DNA of 64,000 nt from Catalinimonas alkaloidigena. Its GTDB lineage: Bacteria; Bacteroidota; Bacteroidia; Cytophagales; Cyclobacteriaceae. The position numbers and the translations under genes were made by a program. The notes under the pieces were generated by a model, which ran no database searches, had not been told where the DNA came from, and saw nothing but the letters and a program-made list of their open reading frames with translations. Position 1 is the first letter of the stretch. The number at the start of each line of letters is the position of its first letter. The stretch lies in contig NZ_JAQFIL010000001.1 of the NCBI RefSeq assembly GCF_029504655.1, forward strand, positions 5,399,001 through 5,463,000, written 5' to 3'. Shown piece by piece: positions 53,491 to 63,224 of the stretch.

Positions 53491-54768
53491 TCAGGCGGCT
53501 ACATTATTTTTTTGCCCTAAGTCCTCATTAATATTATAAAGTTCTTCTCCGTTAACCAATCGCCAGCGATCATCCATCACTGCAGATTTTCTCCACTTCA
53601 CAAGGTTCAGGGTTCGCTGAGAGTCCACAATCAATGTACGCGCTTTCCAGTCCTCTGCCTGCCCACGCAGTAAAGGAGCAAAGCTTTTACCATCAATTTT
53701 TTTTGTTTCAGTCCAGGAAAGGTCAGCCAGATCCACAAGGGTAGGTAAAAGATCTATATGAGCAAGCAATTGATCAATTTCTTTATTGCCTTCAATGCCT
53801 CCTCCTTTCCAACGGATGGCAAAAGGCACTCTATGGCCACCCTCATATTCGCTATTTTTGGTGCCCCGGAGACCGGCATTATAACCGTATTCCTGCCCAT
53901 CTCTTGTTGAATAACCTGCCGCAGTACCATTGTCGGTCATGAAGATCAGAATTGTATTCTCGTCCAATTCCAGTTCTTTAAGCTTTTGTTCTAAACGCTT
54001 AAGGTTATCATCAATATTGGTGATCATGCCATAAAAGCGTTTTTGCCTTTCCAGAAGCTGCTCTTCATCTTTATACATATTGTAATACTCCTCAGGTACA
54101 TGGAAAGGGCCATGCGCAGCATTGAGGGCGATATATGTGAAAAATGGTTGCTCCTGATTAGCCTCAATAAACTTCATGCTCTCATCAAAAAACACATCGG
54201 TACAGTAGCCTTCATACCCCTGTAGCTCACCATTATGCCAGTAGGTATCATCAAAGTAGTCATTGCCCCAGTAATCCGGCCCCTGGGTGATCCCTCCTCC
54301 CCCATGCCTTACCACTTCCTGGAACCCCCGGTCTTCAGGTCTGAATGGATAATTATCTCCTAGATGCCATTTTCCAAACATGCCGGTTGCATAGCCATTT
54401 TCAGCGAAAATCTGTGGCAGTATTTTTTCATCTTCAAAAAGAAAACTTCTGCCGGCAATGGTGTGCCAGGACCCTACCCGGTTGGTATAGCGTCCGGTCA
54501 TGAGGGCTCCGCGCGTGGGTGAGCAGGTAGGTGATACATGAAAGTTACTCGCATGGACGGATTCCTGAAAAAACTGATCTATTGTAGGTGTTTTAATGGT
54601 ATTATTGCCATGAAAGCCAATATCACCATAGCCCTGATCATCCGTGATGATTACAATCACATTAGGTTTGGCAGAAGATTGGGGAGGGGTATGCCCCCCT
54701 CCTAATGTTATATTTGTGCTAAAAAAAAGTATCGCTAAAGTAGTGAATACCGCGCTTTGTAATTTCAT
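53491..54768 (-). CDS. S1-family sulfatase, N-terminal catalytic part (frameshifted)
   Basis: 425 codons with signal peptide. ITDDQGYGDIGFHGNNT and the formylglycine motif CSPTR at Cys82 (GALMTGRYTNRVGS), GKWHLGDNYPF and FMTDNGTAAGYSTRDG are all intact, so the catalytic core up to the break is complete. The frame ends early at GQKNNVAA by a TGA; the remaining 180 or so residues are in the shifted frame 52938-53480. The full protein would be about 609 residues. Either a one-base insertion error in the sequence or a recent inactivation. It follows SusD by 33 bp as the first enzyme of the right arm. Confidence 0.85.
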   Translation of the reverse strand: MKLQSAVFTTLAILFFSTNITLGGGHTPPQSSAKPNVIVIITDDQGYGDIGFHGNNTIKTPTIDQFFQESVHASNFHVSPTCSPTRGALMTGRYTNRVGSWHTIAGRSFLFEDEKILPQIFAENGYATGMFGKWHLGDNYPFRPEDRGFQEVVRHGGGGITQGPDYWGNDYFDDTYWHNGELQGYEGYCTDVFFDESMKFIEANQEQPFFTYIALNAAHGPFHVPEEYYNMYKDEEQLLERQKRFYGMITNIDDNLKRLEQKLKELELDENTILIFMTDNGTAAGYSTRDGQEYGYNAGLRGTKNSEYEGGHRVPFAIRWKGGGIEGNKEIDQLLAHIDLLPTLVDLADLSWTETKKIDGKSFAPLLRGQAEDWKARTLIVDSQRTLNLVKWRKSAVMDDRWRLVNGEELYNINEDLGQKNNVAA

Positions 54769-54801
54769 AGGCTTTGAGAATTGATTAGCATAAAGATGCT
54801 G

Positions 54802-56301
54802 TTAATATCCAAGGTTTTGTTCTAGATTAGGGTTATTTCTTATTTCAGGTGTTGGAATCGGAAACAAAAGGTGGTGTTCTTCCAGTGTTTTTCCATCTAC
54901 AAAAGTATGTCCTACGTAGTCGTTAAACTGTCCGTTGACATAATCAAAGGCTTTTTGGGTTCGTACCATGTCAAACCATATCTCCCCTTCAAAATACTGT
55001 TCGTGCCAGCGTTCTTTCCATATCGCCTCTCTGAAGCTGGCTTGATCCAGCCCTTCAAGTGCGGGAATGCCAGCCCTTCTCCTGATTTGGTTCACTGCCT
55101 CATAGGCTTCGGGTGTAGGACCGGATAACTCATTGGAAGCCTCTGCATAATCCAGCAGCACATCGGCATAGCGAATGATTTGCCAGTTAAGTCCGGACTG
55201 GGCCGTGTTGAGATGAGCATTCTCGTCAAAGAACTTATAGTTGTAGTAGTTTCCAAACTCTACTGTATCCGTTCGGCTAGACTCTGATGTGTATTTTGTA
55301 AAGAAGAACACACCTTCTTCAGCTCGCTTATCTCCGTTTTCATATGACGCCACAAATTCCCGTTGCGCATACGTAAAACCCTGCTCTGAAGAATAGGCAG
55401 ACACGCCCAGCTTAAAGGGAGGCAGGCCAATCTGAAGCGCGTCAGAAGGCTGATCCAGTTCGTCAAATTGCACCATAAAAATATACTCCCCGGTATTGTC
55501 ATAAGCTTTCTGTCGGAAAGCGTCGTATGAATCAAATAAAGAGTATTCCTGAGCGTCTATGACTTCTTGTGCTTTATCTCTGGCCAGTGTATAGTATTCT
55601 GCTCCCATCTGAAGGGGATAACCTGCCATCGTCATATACACATCTGCTAAAAGCGATTTGACTGCGCCAAGGGTTACCCTGCCACTTTCATCATTGAAAG
55701 GTAAGCCCGATGCTTCAGCTTTGGTCAGGTCTTCCAGTATCAGGTCATACACCTCATCTACGGGTGCACGGGCGGGATTCAGATCAGGGCTGCTGAGATC
55801 AACCGGTTGTAGAATAACAGGTACGTCACCAAAAATTCTTACCAGGTTAAAATAAAAGTAGGCTCGTAAAAAGTGTGCTTCCCCTAATAACCTGCTTTTC
55901 TGAGCTTCATCCATCGTAATGTCAGGTATGCGAAGTAAGGCCATATTGGCATTGCCAATGCCCTGATAATGGCTGTCCCATATATTTTCTACCGAAGGGT
56001 GGTCCGCACTCATATCCAGGTTCCTTACGATCTGAAAACTTGGAAAGCCGCCGTTCGCTGAAAAAGAAGAATTGGCTGCCCCGGTACGTAATTCGGTGAT
56101 TAGCCAGGATTGCCCCGTATGCACCGGATACAGGCTCTGGTAGGTAGCATAGACGATAGACTCCGCATGTGAAGCTTTGGTGAAATAATTATCAGTATTA
56201 AAATTAGAGGGGTCGTTTTCGCTGAGAAAACTTTCACAGGCTGTCCCCGTAAGCAGCATTCCGCACAGTAGCCACAGATTTGTAAACTTTGTTATATCCA
56301 T
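54802..56301 (-). CDS. SusD/RagB-family glycan-binding lipoprotein (right arm)
   Basis: 499 residues. The lipobox is LTGTAC, followed by ESFLSENDPSNFNTDNYF. Typical SusD motifs are GEAHFLRAYFYFNLVRIFGD, RYADVLLDYAEASNELSG, WHEQYFEGEIWFDMVRTQ and the end NLEQNLGY. It lies 29 bp after its SusC partner. Paralogue of the left-arm SusD at 17079-18581. Confidence 0.95.
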   Translation of the reverse strand: MDITKFTNLWLLCGMLLTGTACESFLSENDPSNFNTDNYFTKASHAESIVYATYQSLYPVHTGQSWLITELRTGAANSSFSANGGFPSFQIVRNLDMSADHPSVENIWDSHYQGIGNANMALLRIPDITMDEAQKSRLLGEAHFLRAYFYFNLVRIFGDVPVILQPVDLSSPDLNPARAPVDEVYDLILEDLTKAEASGLPFNDESGRVTLGAVKSLLADVYMTMAGYPLQMGAEYYTLARDKAQEVIDAQEYSLFDSYDAFRQKAYDNTGEYIFMVQFDELDQPSDALQIGLPPFKLGVSAYSSEQGFTYAQREFVASYENGDKRAEEGVFFFTKYTSESSRTDTVEFGNYYNYKFFDENAHLNTAQSGLNWQIIRYADVLLDYAEASNELSGPTPEAYEAVNQIRRRAGIPALEGLDQASFREAIWKERWHEQYFEGEIWFDMVRTQKAFDYVNGQFNDYVGHTFVDGKTLEEHHLLFPIPTPEIRNNPNLEQNLGY

Positions 56302-56330
56302 GATTGTATCGCTTTAGTTTGAGTAAAAAA

Positions 56331-59300
56331 TTATAGGCCTATATTAAGCCCCAGTTGAAAAACTCTCGGCTTAGGATAGCTGTATAAATCTACCCCCTGA
56401 GCAAAATTCTCAGTTAAAGACGAAACTTCCGGATCATAGCCGGGATAGTCAGTGATCACGAAGAAGTTCTGTAGGGAAGCCTGAACCCTTACACTGCTTA
56501 GCCCCCATCTGTTTATCGTATTGGATGGGACACTATAGGCCAGCATCAGATTGCGGCCTCTGATAAAGGATCCGTCGTAAATCCTTCCTGTGGAGGTCTG
56601 CCGATCACGATAGGCGGCAGTGGGCCTGATTTCAGGTACGAAAGTATCCTGGTTTTCCGGTGTCCAGGCATTCAGTACGTCCGAGAATACGTTGGTAATA
56701 CCTGTTCTGTCCTGAGAGGTGGCTTTCGTTCCGTAAGAAACATCATTTCCGTACATGAACTGTATATCCAGCATCAGCTCCAGGTTTTTGTAATTGAGGG
56801 TATTGATCAAGGCGCCATATCCATCGGGCAACCCGTTACCAATGATGACCCTATCCTGCTCGTTGATTGCCCCATCATCGTTCATATCCTGGTATCTGAT
56901 ATCTCCCGGAAGGCGATTATAAGTAGCCGCCTCATCAGCCTGATCGGTATTCCAGGTGCCTAGCTGCACAAAGCCATAAAAAGAGTTGATTGGCTCCCCT
57001 TCCCGGATAATTCGGTTACCTGTCACCGGATTACCGCCCTGAACAATGTCCTGGCCTCCGGTCAGGTGCAATACTTTATTTCGGTTCATTGAAATATTGA
57101 AGGAAGTGCTCCAGCTAAAATCGTTCTTTACAATATTGGATGTTCTCAAAGCAAACTCTACCCCACGATTTTCCATGCTTCCAATATTGCGGATGACGGT
57201 ACTATAGGCGCTCGTTGCCGGCACAGGAGCGTTCAGCAACATATCATCAGCCCGTTTGTAATAAATATCCCCCTCAAACGATATTCTGCCATTGAACAAG
57301 CCTACTTCAATACCGAAATCAAACTGGCTGTTTTTTTCCCATTTGAGATCCGGATTGGCCATTCTATCCAAACCGATGCCCGATACGCGTTCTCCGTTGA
57401 TGATATAGGCATAGTTGCCCAATCCGGCCACCGTACGGTAATTAGGGATTTCTGAGTTTCCGGTAATCCCATAACTTGAGCGCAGCTTCAGGTTAGAGAT
57501 AAAGGAAACGCTTTGCATAAAATTCTCCTCCGATATTCTCCACCCTATGGCGCCAGAGGGAAAAAAAGCATATTGGTTATCTTGCGAGAAGCGGGAAGAA
57601 CCGTCCATGCGACCGGTGAGGGTGAACAGGTACTTGCTATCGAGGGTATAGTTTAGTCTGGCAAAATAAGAGTTTAAGCTGTAGCCACTCGCATTGGAAG
57701 CTGGGGGCCTGGGGTTGGAGGCTATCCCTAAATTATTAAACTCGAAGTAGTCATCAATAAAGTTCTCCGCAGATGCAGAAGTGGAGAAGGTATTGACGCG
57801 CTGCCAGGATGTACCTAACAAGCCCGTTAGAGCATGCTTTTCTGCTAAAGTAGTAGTATAGGTCAAATAATTTTCAAATTGCCAGGAAGTATGTCGTTCA
57901 TCTGAAGTTGAGGCTACGCCATTTTCTGAAATAAACTGAAGATCATGGCCCGCGTAATAGTTCACCTCCTGGTCAATAAGGCTTATCCCTACAGTAGACC
58001 TTAATTCTAAGCCATCTGCCAGCCTGATGTTAGTATATGCGTTACCAACGGTGTTGACACCATTCAATAGACGTTTGGTTTCATTGACCAGCCGTACCGG
58101 CTGGGCTCCTCCTTCCATTCCTGGGTAATCCAATGTTCTTCCAAAACTTCCATCAGGATATCTTACCGGAGTGATTGGAAGGGCCTGTAATATTGATCTG
58201 GTAGGCGTAATCCCTCCTGCGCCTACTGCTCTGGGCTGGCTCTCATTCTGCACACTATAATTGATGGATGCTCCGGTGGTCAACCATTCTTTAATCTGAG
58301 TATCAACCATCAAACGCCCTGAGAAACGTTCCAATGAAGATGTTAGCAGTATGCCCTCCTGGTTACGGTAGCCTAGACTCACCGCAAATGTATTGGTCTC
58401 ATCTCCACCCGAATAGGATAAGTTATGGCTATTGCTAATGGCTGTACGAAAACCTTCTTCCTGCCAGTCTGTATCATATAGGGGGTTGCCGGCGGCATCA
58501 AAAAGGCGTGGGTCTGTTCTTTTGGTAGCAGGGTCTACGGCGCTGGCTCCCAATCCATACTTTTCAGCATTCTGGTAAGCAATGTCCTCAACCATTAAGA
58601 ATTCCTTCGCGTTCAACAAGTCTACTTTAGAACGTAGTGTCCCCACGCTAAACGAACCATCATAGCTAAGCCTGCTGGCACTCCGATTCGCTGATTTAGT
58701 AGTTACCAATACCACTCCATTGGCAGCACGTGCTCCATAAATAGCTGTTGCCGAAGCATCTTTAAGCACTTCAACAGATTCAATATTACCAGGATCTAAA
58801 AAATCTATAGGGGAAGTGCCATTGGATAGGTTGGTAACCGGCAAGATTACCCCATCTATTACATAAAGGGGATCGTTTGAACCTGTGATAGAGGAGTTTC
58901 CACGGATTCTAATCGTAGGTCTGCCTCCCGGACGACCAGAATTCTGCGTAACATTAACACCAGACACTCTCCCCGCCAGTCCTTGCTGGAGGTTGGTCGG
59001 AGAGAGCTTCTGAAATACTTCTTTATCAACAGACCCCACAGATCCGGTCATATCAGATTTCTGTTGAGTACCGTATCCAACGACTACAATCTCGTCTAAC
59101 GATTGTACATCGGGCAGTAAAGATATGCTGATGGTCGTCCGCCCATTAATCTCTTCCTCTTTTGACACATAGCCGATGGACGAAAAAACCAGGGTAGTCA
59201 CATCATCACCTACTGTAAGCCTATAGTTTCCTTCAATGTCGGTGACGGTCCCCGAAGTAGTACCTTTGGCAAGTACATTGACTCCGGGCAGCGGCTCCCC

Positions 59301-59828
59301 GCTCTCTCCATCTTCCACTTTACCACTTATGGTCTGTTCCATAACTTTTAATGATTTAAGCATGGATAGCCGCTTTCTACCTATTGATTCCAGAACCTCA
59401 GAATTTCCTGGTTCTTTGGTTTTCATTTTTGGTAGTATGCTTTCTTCTTTTTTTTGCCTAATGACATAAGAGGCATCATCTATTTTTTTGAATACCAGTT
59501 CCAATGGCGTTAAAAGTGAGCTAAGCTTTGTTTCCAGCCCTTCCTTTCCCAACTGTGCATTTGCTATTTTACCTTCAAGAAGCGTTGGATCAAAGTAAAA
59601 ACGAACTTCATATTCATGCTCAAGTTCTTTGAGCACAAGCTTAAGCTCTTGTTTTTTTCCCTGTTCAGGAGCAAAAGCAAAGACCCTTGTGACCGAAAGC
59701 TCATTTGGGTTAGCCTGTGAATCCTGAGCTTGTACAAATCCTCCTTCAAAAATCAAGAGGCAAAGAAGTATCATCATGCCAAGAAGATGTAGCTTTCCTC
59801 TGGCACCCCGAGTAATAAGGTGAATCAT
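56331..59828 (-). CDS. SusC-like TonB-dependent receptor with STN domain (right arm, intact)
   Basis: 1165 residues, not interrupted. Signal or membrane segment to about residue 35; STN domain at about 58-128 (LVLKELEHEYEVRFYFDPTL, ASYVIRQK); carboxypeptidase-like domain at about 165-240 (GVNVLAKGTTSGTVTDIEG); plug with SLDEIVVVGYGTQQKSDMTG; barrel ending RVFQLGLNIGL. The STN domain links it to the FecR at 59857-60849. It is the intact counterpart of the broken left-arm receptor and shows where that reading frame should run. Confidence 0.96.
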   Translation of the reverse strand: MIHLITRGARGKLHLLGMMILLCLLIFEGGFVQAQDSQANPNELSVTRVFAFAPEQGKKQELKLVLKELEHEYEVRFYFDPTLLEGKIANAQLGKEGLETKLSSLLTPLELVFKKIDDASYVIRQKKEESILPKMKTKEPGNSEVLESIGRKRLSMLKSLKVMEQTISGKVEDGESGEPLPGVNVLAKGTTSGTVTDIEGNYRLTVGDDVTTLVFSSIGYVSKEEEINGRTTISISLLPDVQSLDEIVVVGYGTQQKSDMTGSVGSVDKEVFQKLSPTNLQQGLAGRVSGVNVTQNSGRPGGRPTIRIRGNSSITGSNDPLYVIDGVILPVTNLSNGTSPIDFLDPGNIESVEVLKDASATAIYGARAANGVVLVTTKSANRSASRLSYDGSFSVGTLRSKVDLLNAKEFLMVEDIAYQNAEKYGLGASAVDPATKRTDPRLFDAAGNPLYDTDWQEEGFRTAISNSHNLSYSGGDETNTFAVSLGYRNQEGILLTSSLERFSGRLMVDTQIKEWLTTGASINYSVQNESQPRAVGAGGITPTRSILQALPITPVRYPDGSFGRTLDYPGMEGGAQPVRLVNETKRLLNGVNTVGNAYTNIRLADGLELRSTVGISLIDQEVNYYAGHDLQFISENGVASTSDERHTSWQFENYLTYTTTLAEKHALTGLLGTSWQRVNTFSTSASAENFIDDYFEFNNLGIASNPRPPASNASGYSLNSYFARLNYTLDSKYLFTLTGRMDGSSRFSQDNQYAFFPSGAIGWRISEENFMQSVSFISNLKLRSSYGITGNSEIPNYRTVAGLGNYAYIINGERVSGIGLDRMANPDLKWEKNSQFDFGIEVGLFNGRISFEGDIYYKRADDMLLNAPVPATSAYSTVIRNIGSMENRGVEFALRTSNIVKNDFSWSTSFNISMNRNKVLHLTGGQDIVQGGNPVTGNRIIREGEPINSFYGFVQLGTWNTDQADEAATYNRLPGDIRYQDMNDDGAINEQDRVIIGNGLPDGYGALINTLNYKNLELMLDIQFMYGNDVSYGTKATSQDRTGITNVFSDVLNAWTPENQDTFVPEIRPTAAYRDRQTSTGRIYDGSFIRGRNLMLAYSVPSNTINRWGLSSVRVQASLQNFFVITDYPGYDPEVSSLTENFAQGVDLYSYPKPRVFQLGLNIGL

Positions 59829-59856
59829 AGTTTTAGGTTTTTAGATTAAAAAAGCA

Positions 59857-60849
59857 TTATTTTTTAAATATCAATGTATCATCTTGTTGAGTAATTTGGA
59901 TTTGATGTGTTTCAGATAATGCTTCTAACAATAGTTTGATTTTTTGGGCACTGATCGTGCCACTAAACAGCAGGGCTTCTATGGTTTCTTCTTCAAATAT
60001 GACTTGATAACCATAATTGTCTTCCAACAAAATTGCTATTTCTGATAAGGGTGCTGCCTCAAAAATCAGTTCATTATTTCTCCAGGAGGTAAGCAGTTCA
60101 GGATTTACTATCTTCTTCTCAATTTGCTTGGAATTTGTATCATAGCTGACCTGCTCACCCGGTTCCATCAAGACTTTCTCTTCTTGTACATGCAGCGCTA
60201 CTTTTCCTGAACTCAATATCACTTCAGTACTACCCCTTCTTTCAGAAACATTGAAGCTGGTTCCCAATACTTCCACTGCCGCCTGCGAGGTATGTACAAT
60301 AAACTTTTGACCATTACGGTGAGAGACTTCAAAGAAGCCTTCACCTTCCATCCAAACATTTCTATCTCCCCCAGCCTCTTGCCATCCGGAAAGGTAGGAG
60401 AGCCTGGAGTTGGCATTCAGCGTAACTAAAGTGCTATCCGGAAGCATGAGAGTGCGTGTTTCTCCAAAACCTGTGGAGAAATAGACTTTATCCTCTTGTT
60501 GACCTAATGTCCAATATCCCAATGCAGCAAGGATGATCAGCGCAATGCTTGCCGCTGCGTAGTACCACCTGAATGTAAGCTGTTTGTTTTCCATGCTTTC
60601 AGCTTGTGATACCGAGTGTTGGATCTTTTCCCAAACTTCTGCTTGTTCTTGATGACCGGCGATATTTTTCTCGCTGGAAAGCATACGGAGAATTTCAACT
60701 GCTTTCTCTATCTCTTCCTGTTTCTCCGGATGTGTAAGCCTCCATTCCTCCCAAAACTGAATCACCGCAGGATCCTTTTTGTGAACCCAGCTTTGGAATA
60801 ATTCATCCATCACAAAATCCTTAGCTTCGTAATGCTGATAATTGTTCAT
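59857..60849 (-). CDS. FecR-family anti-sigma factor (right arm)
   Basis: 330 residues from the ATG at 60849; a frame to 60894 adds residues not seen in the family. Cytoplasmic part to about 80, transmembrane segment (YYAAASIALIILAALGYWTL), FecR domain (LMLPDSTLVTLNANSRLSYL, WMEGEGFFEVSHRNGQKF, VEVLGTSFNVSERRGS) and a C-terminal DUF4974 (LSEIAILLEDNYGYQVIFEE). Same arrangement as the left-arm FecR. Confidence 0.94.
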   Translation of the reverse strand: MNNYQHYEAKDFVMDELFQSWVHKKDPAVIQFWEEWRLTHPEKQEEIEKAVEILRMLSSEKNIAGHQEQAEVWEKIQHSVSQAESMENKQLTFRWYYAAASIALIILAALGYWTLGQQEDKVYFSTGFGETRTLMLPDSTLVTLNANSRLSYLSGWQEAGGDRNVWMEGEGFFEVSHRNGQKFIVHTSQAAVEVLGTSFNVSERRGSTEVILSSGKVALHVQEEKVLMEPGEQVSYDTNSKQIEKKIVNPELLTSWRNNELIFEAAPLSEIAILLEDNYGYQVIFEEETIEALLFSGTISAQKIKLLLEALSETHQIQITQQDDTLIFKK

Positions 60850-61040
60850 GCTTTTAAGTGCTGTAAAAGGTGATCCTTTCTCTTTTATGATCAATACTGG
60901 AGAAGCTCTCTTTTCTCACCATTATTTTTCAACTATTTTTTCACTTTTTCAATCATTACAAGAAAATGAATCAATAGTTGAAAAATATCCAAAATTAAGA
61001 GACCTATATTAACAATAAGCGACAGGAGCCAGGAAGAGAA

Positions 61041-61622
61041 TCAGCTCATCAGCGCAATGAGCAGCATTAGATTTACATAAGGAGTGTTCTTTCTCAACAC
61101 TTCAATAGCCTTTGAGATCAGATTATAGACTGAGTTTACTGTCAATGACATTGCAGACGAGACTTCATCGTAAGAAAGGTTTTCAAAAAATTTGAGATAA
61201 ATGGCTTCCCGCTGCCTTTTTGTTAAAGTATTGATCGCTTTCCTGAGGTGCTGATGTTGTTCGGCTGAGATATCCTCCTGAATCAGCAAAAATTCACTGG
61301 CTGGTTCTGAGAAATTAGTATCCCCAGCATCTAAAGCCCTATGGCGATCATCAGTCTTAAAGTGATCCAGTAGAATATTCCTCAAAGACTTGATAAGATA
61401 GTGACGAACCGATACTGGTGTACTTAATTTTTCTTTATGATCCCAGAGTTTAACAAACAGCTGATGTACTGCATCTTTAGCCTGTGATGCGTTTCCACAA
61501 AACCGGAAGCCATAGTTGTAGAGCGAAGAAAAATGAGTATTGTAAATCTGCGCAAACGCTCTTCTGTCACCTTCTTTGAAGCGGTCCCATATTACATGCT
61601 CGGCGTTTGACAACATATCCAT
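61041..61622 (-). CDS. FecI-like ECF sigma factor (right arm)
   Basis: 193 residues from the ATG at 61622 (longer frame to 61658 possible). Region 2: FAQIYNTHFSSLYNYGFRFC, AKDAVHQLFVKLWDHKEKL; region 4: LTKRQREAIYLKFFENLSYD, VNSVYNLISKAIEVLRK. It ends in a hydrophobic stretch (VNLMLLIALMS). It controls the right arm through the FecR and STN-SusC pair that follow; 191 bp separate it from the FecR gene. Confidence 0.92.
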   Translation of the reverse strand: MDMLSNAEHVIWDRFKEGDRRAFAQIYNTHFSSLYNYGFRFCGNASQAKDAVHQLFVKLWDHKEKLSTPVSVRHYLIKSLRNILLDHFKTDDRHRALDAGDTNFSEPASEFLLIQEDISAEQHQHLRKAINTLTKRQREAIYLKFFENLSYDEVSSAMSLTVNSVYNLISKAIEVLRKNTPYVNLMLLIALMS

Positions 61623-62183
61623 TTTAAAATTTAATAAAAATATGTCTTGATACAGCATGCAGTTTACAATCTGTTTGGAAAAATAGCAATATGAGCCCGC
61701 AAATATGAAATCGCTTAGAAAAGTATCGGGGCTTCGCTATTGTAGATGAGTTATTTTCTTCCTGTGCTTACTTTGCAGGAAAGTGAGAGAGGTCATGCGC
61801 CTGTTTAAGTTAAACTTAACCTCTTTTTCTAATTGCACAGGATTTGGAGCTTCGTTGCTGGCGTCCCGGACTTGTGCCCCACTTCATTACAGAGCGGAAT
61901 ATTAGGGTTATCAAGCCGGAAGGCAGCGACACGCTATTTGCTGCTGAAAGCGCTGTCCTTGTGATAGCAGTTCATGCTCAGGCTGTCGACTATTTTCAAG
62001 CCCTTGCCTGCCTGCTGGTCAGGTTCATCTGTGCACTCCTGCAGTCAGCGCCCTGGATGATGATGGTAGCTTGCGGATTAAAAAAAACACAAAGTATGTA
62101 AGCGGGTTAGGTAAAAAGTAGACATGATGATAACAAATCAGAATACAGCATGATGTGTCTATGCGTCAATTAACAAATTACCT
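61623..62183. other. Divergent intergenic region, 561 bp
   Basis: Between the right-arm sigma gene (minus) and the methyltransferase gene (plus). It has a perfect palindrome TTAAGTT-A-AACTTAA at 61805-61819, a possible operator. The part 61840-62090 is more G+C-rich and has an open plus frame of 85 codons with no family resemblance; not called. Confidence 0.45.
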
Positions 62184-63092
62184 ATGCGAGACATACTTCT
62201 TTTAGACGGGGGACTGGGTCAGGAAATATTTCAGCGTGCGGGAAAACCTGCTCACCCCTTATGGTCGGCCAGGGTCATGATGGACAATCCGGAAATTGTA
62301 AAAGAAGTCCATCAGGATTTTATTAAGGCAGGAGCCAAGATAATTACTGTCAACAGCTACTCCTGCACCCCAACTCGTTTGCTACGTGATGGTCAGCTTC
62401 AATGGTTTGAGAGATTGCAGCAGCTGGCACTGAAGATGGCATCGGAGGCCAGAGATGAACTAGGAGCCTTGGCAGAAAATGTACAAATCGCAGGATGTTT
62501 GCCGCCTTTGATAGGCAGCTACACTACAGATGAACGTTCTTTTCAAGAGCTTAAGGAGGAATACCGACAAATATCAACGATACAGGCAGCTGAAGTTGAT
62601 ATATTTATCATTGAAACCATCTCAAATATCAAAGAGGCAAGGGCGGCAACAGAAGCCGCGCTGGAATCCCGCAAACCTGTGATTTTAAGCTTCACCCTTT
62701 CTGATAAAATTCCCCATGTCCTGCGGTCGGGAGAGACCATTGAAGAGGCGCTTGACGCGATATCGGATTATCCTCTGAGTGGCCTGTCGTTCAATTGTTC
62801 ATTCCCAGAAACAATATCTCAGGGGATGAAAGCCGTTCAACATCTGAAAATACCTTACGGAGGGTATGCGAATGGCTTTACTTCTGTAGAAGAATTGAAG
62901 CCCGGAGGGACGGTAAATGTACTAAGCGCAAGGGAAGATCTGGATGAAAAAAAATACGCGCATTATGCTATGGATTGGGTGCGGTCAGGAGCAGCTATCG
63001 TGGGGGGATGCTGTGAAGTAGGACCATCTTATATTAAGTACCTGCAAAATGAATTGCTGAAGCAAAATTATCATATAGTATCTCTCAAATAA
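62184..63092 (+). CDS. Homocysteine S-methyltransferase family protein
   Basis: 302 residues, no signal peptide, so cytoplasmic. The barrel starts with LLLDGGLGQEIFQ; the three zinc-binding cysteines of the family are present: Cys205 in FNCSFPET and Cys276-Cys277 in GGCCEVGP. VNSYSCTPTRL and IAGCLPPLIGSY are also typical. It transfers a methyl group to homocysteine from S-methylmethionine or another donor; the donor is not clear. It stands alone and is outside the polysaccharide locus. Confidence 0.92.
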   Translation: MRDILLLDGGLGQEIFQRAGKPAHPLWSARVMMDNPEIVKEVHQDFIKAGAKIITVNSYSCTPTRLLRDGQLQWFERLQQLALKMASEARDELGALAENVQIAGCLPPLIGSYTTDERSFQELKEEYRQISTIQAAEVDIFIIETISNIKEARAATEAALESRKPVILSFTLSDKIPHVLRSGETIEEALDAISDYPLSGLSFNCSFPETISQGMKAVQHLKIPYGGYANGFTSVEELKPGGTVNVLSAREDLDEKKYAHYAMDWVRSGAAIVGGCCEVGPSYIKYLQNELLKQNYHIVSLK

Positions 63093-63224
63093 GCGGTTGT
63101 TTCAGAAAAGCGATATATAATCAGGTAAGCACAAATAATAAATATCTTTATACTCCTGCTCTCACTTTACCTGCAATTAAATACTAAAATGTAAATACCG
63201 CCAAGAAAGCAATCACTTTCATTT

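Noticed and set aside
53491..53500. Programmed +1 frameshifting to explain the split sulfatase
   Set aside because: The site has GCC followed by TGA, not the known CTT TGA context, and sulfatases are not known to use programmed frameshifting; an inserted base is simpler.
61844..62101. Plus-strand open frame of 85 codons
   Set aside because: Composition is not typical of the genome and there is no recognisable domain; it could be an old remnant but this cannot be supported.
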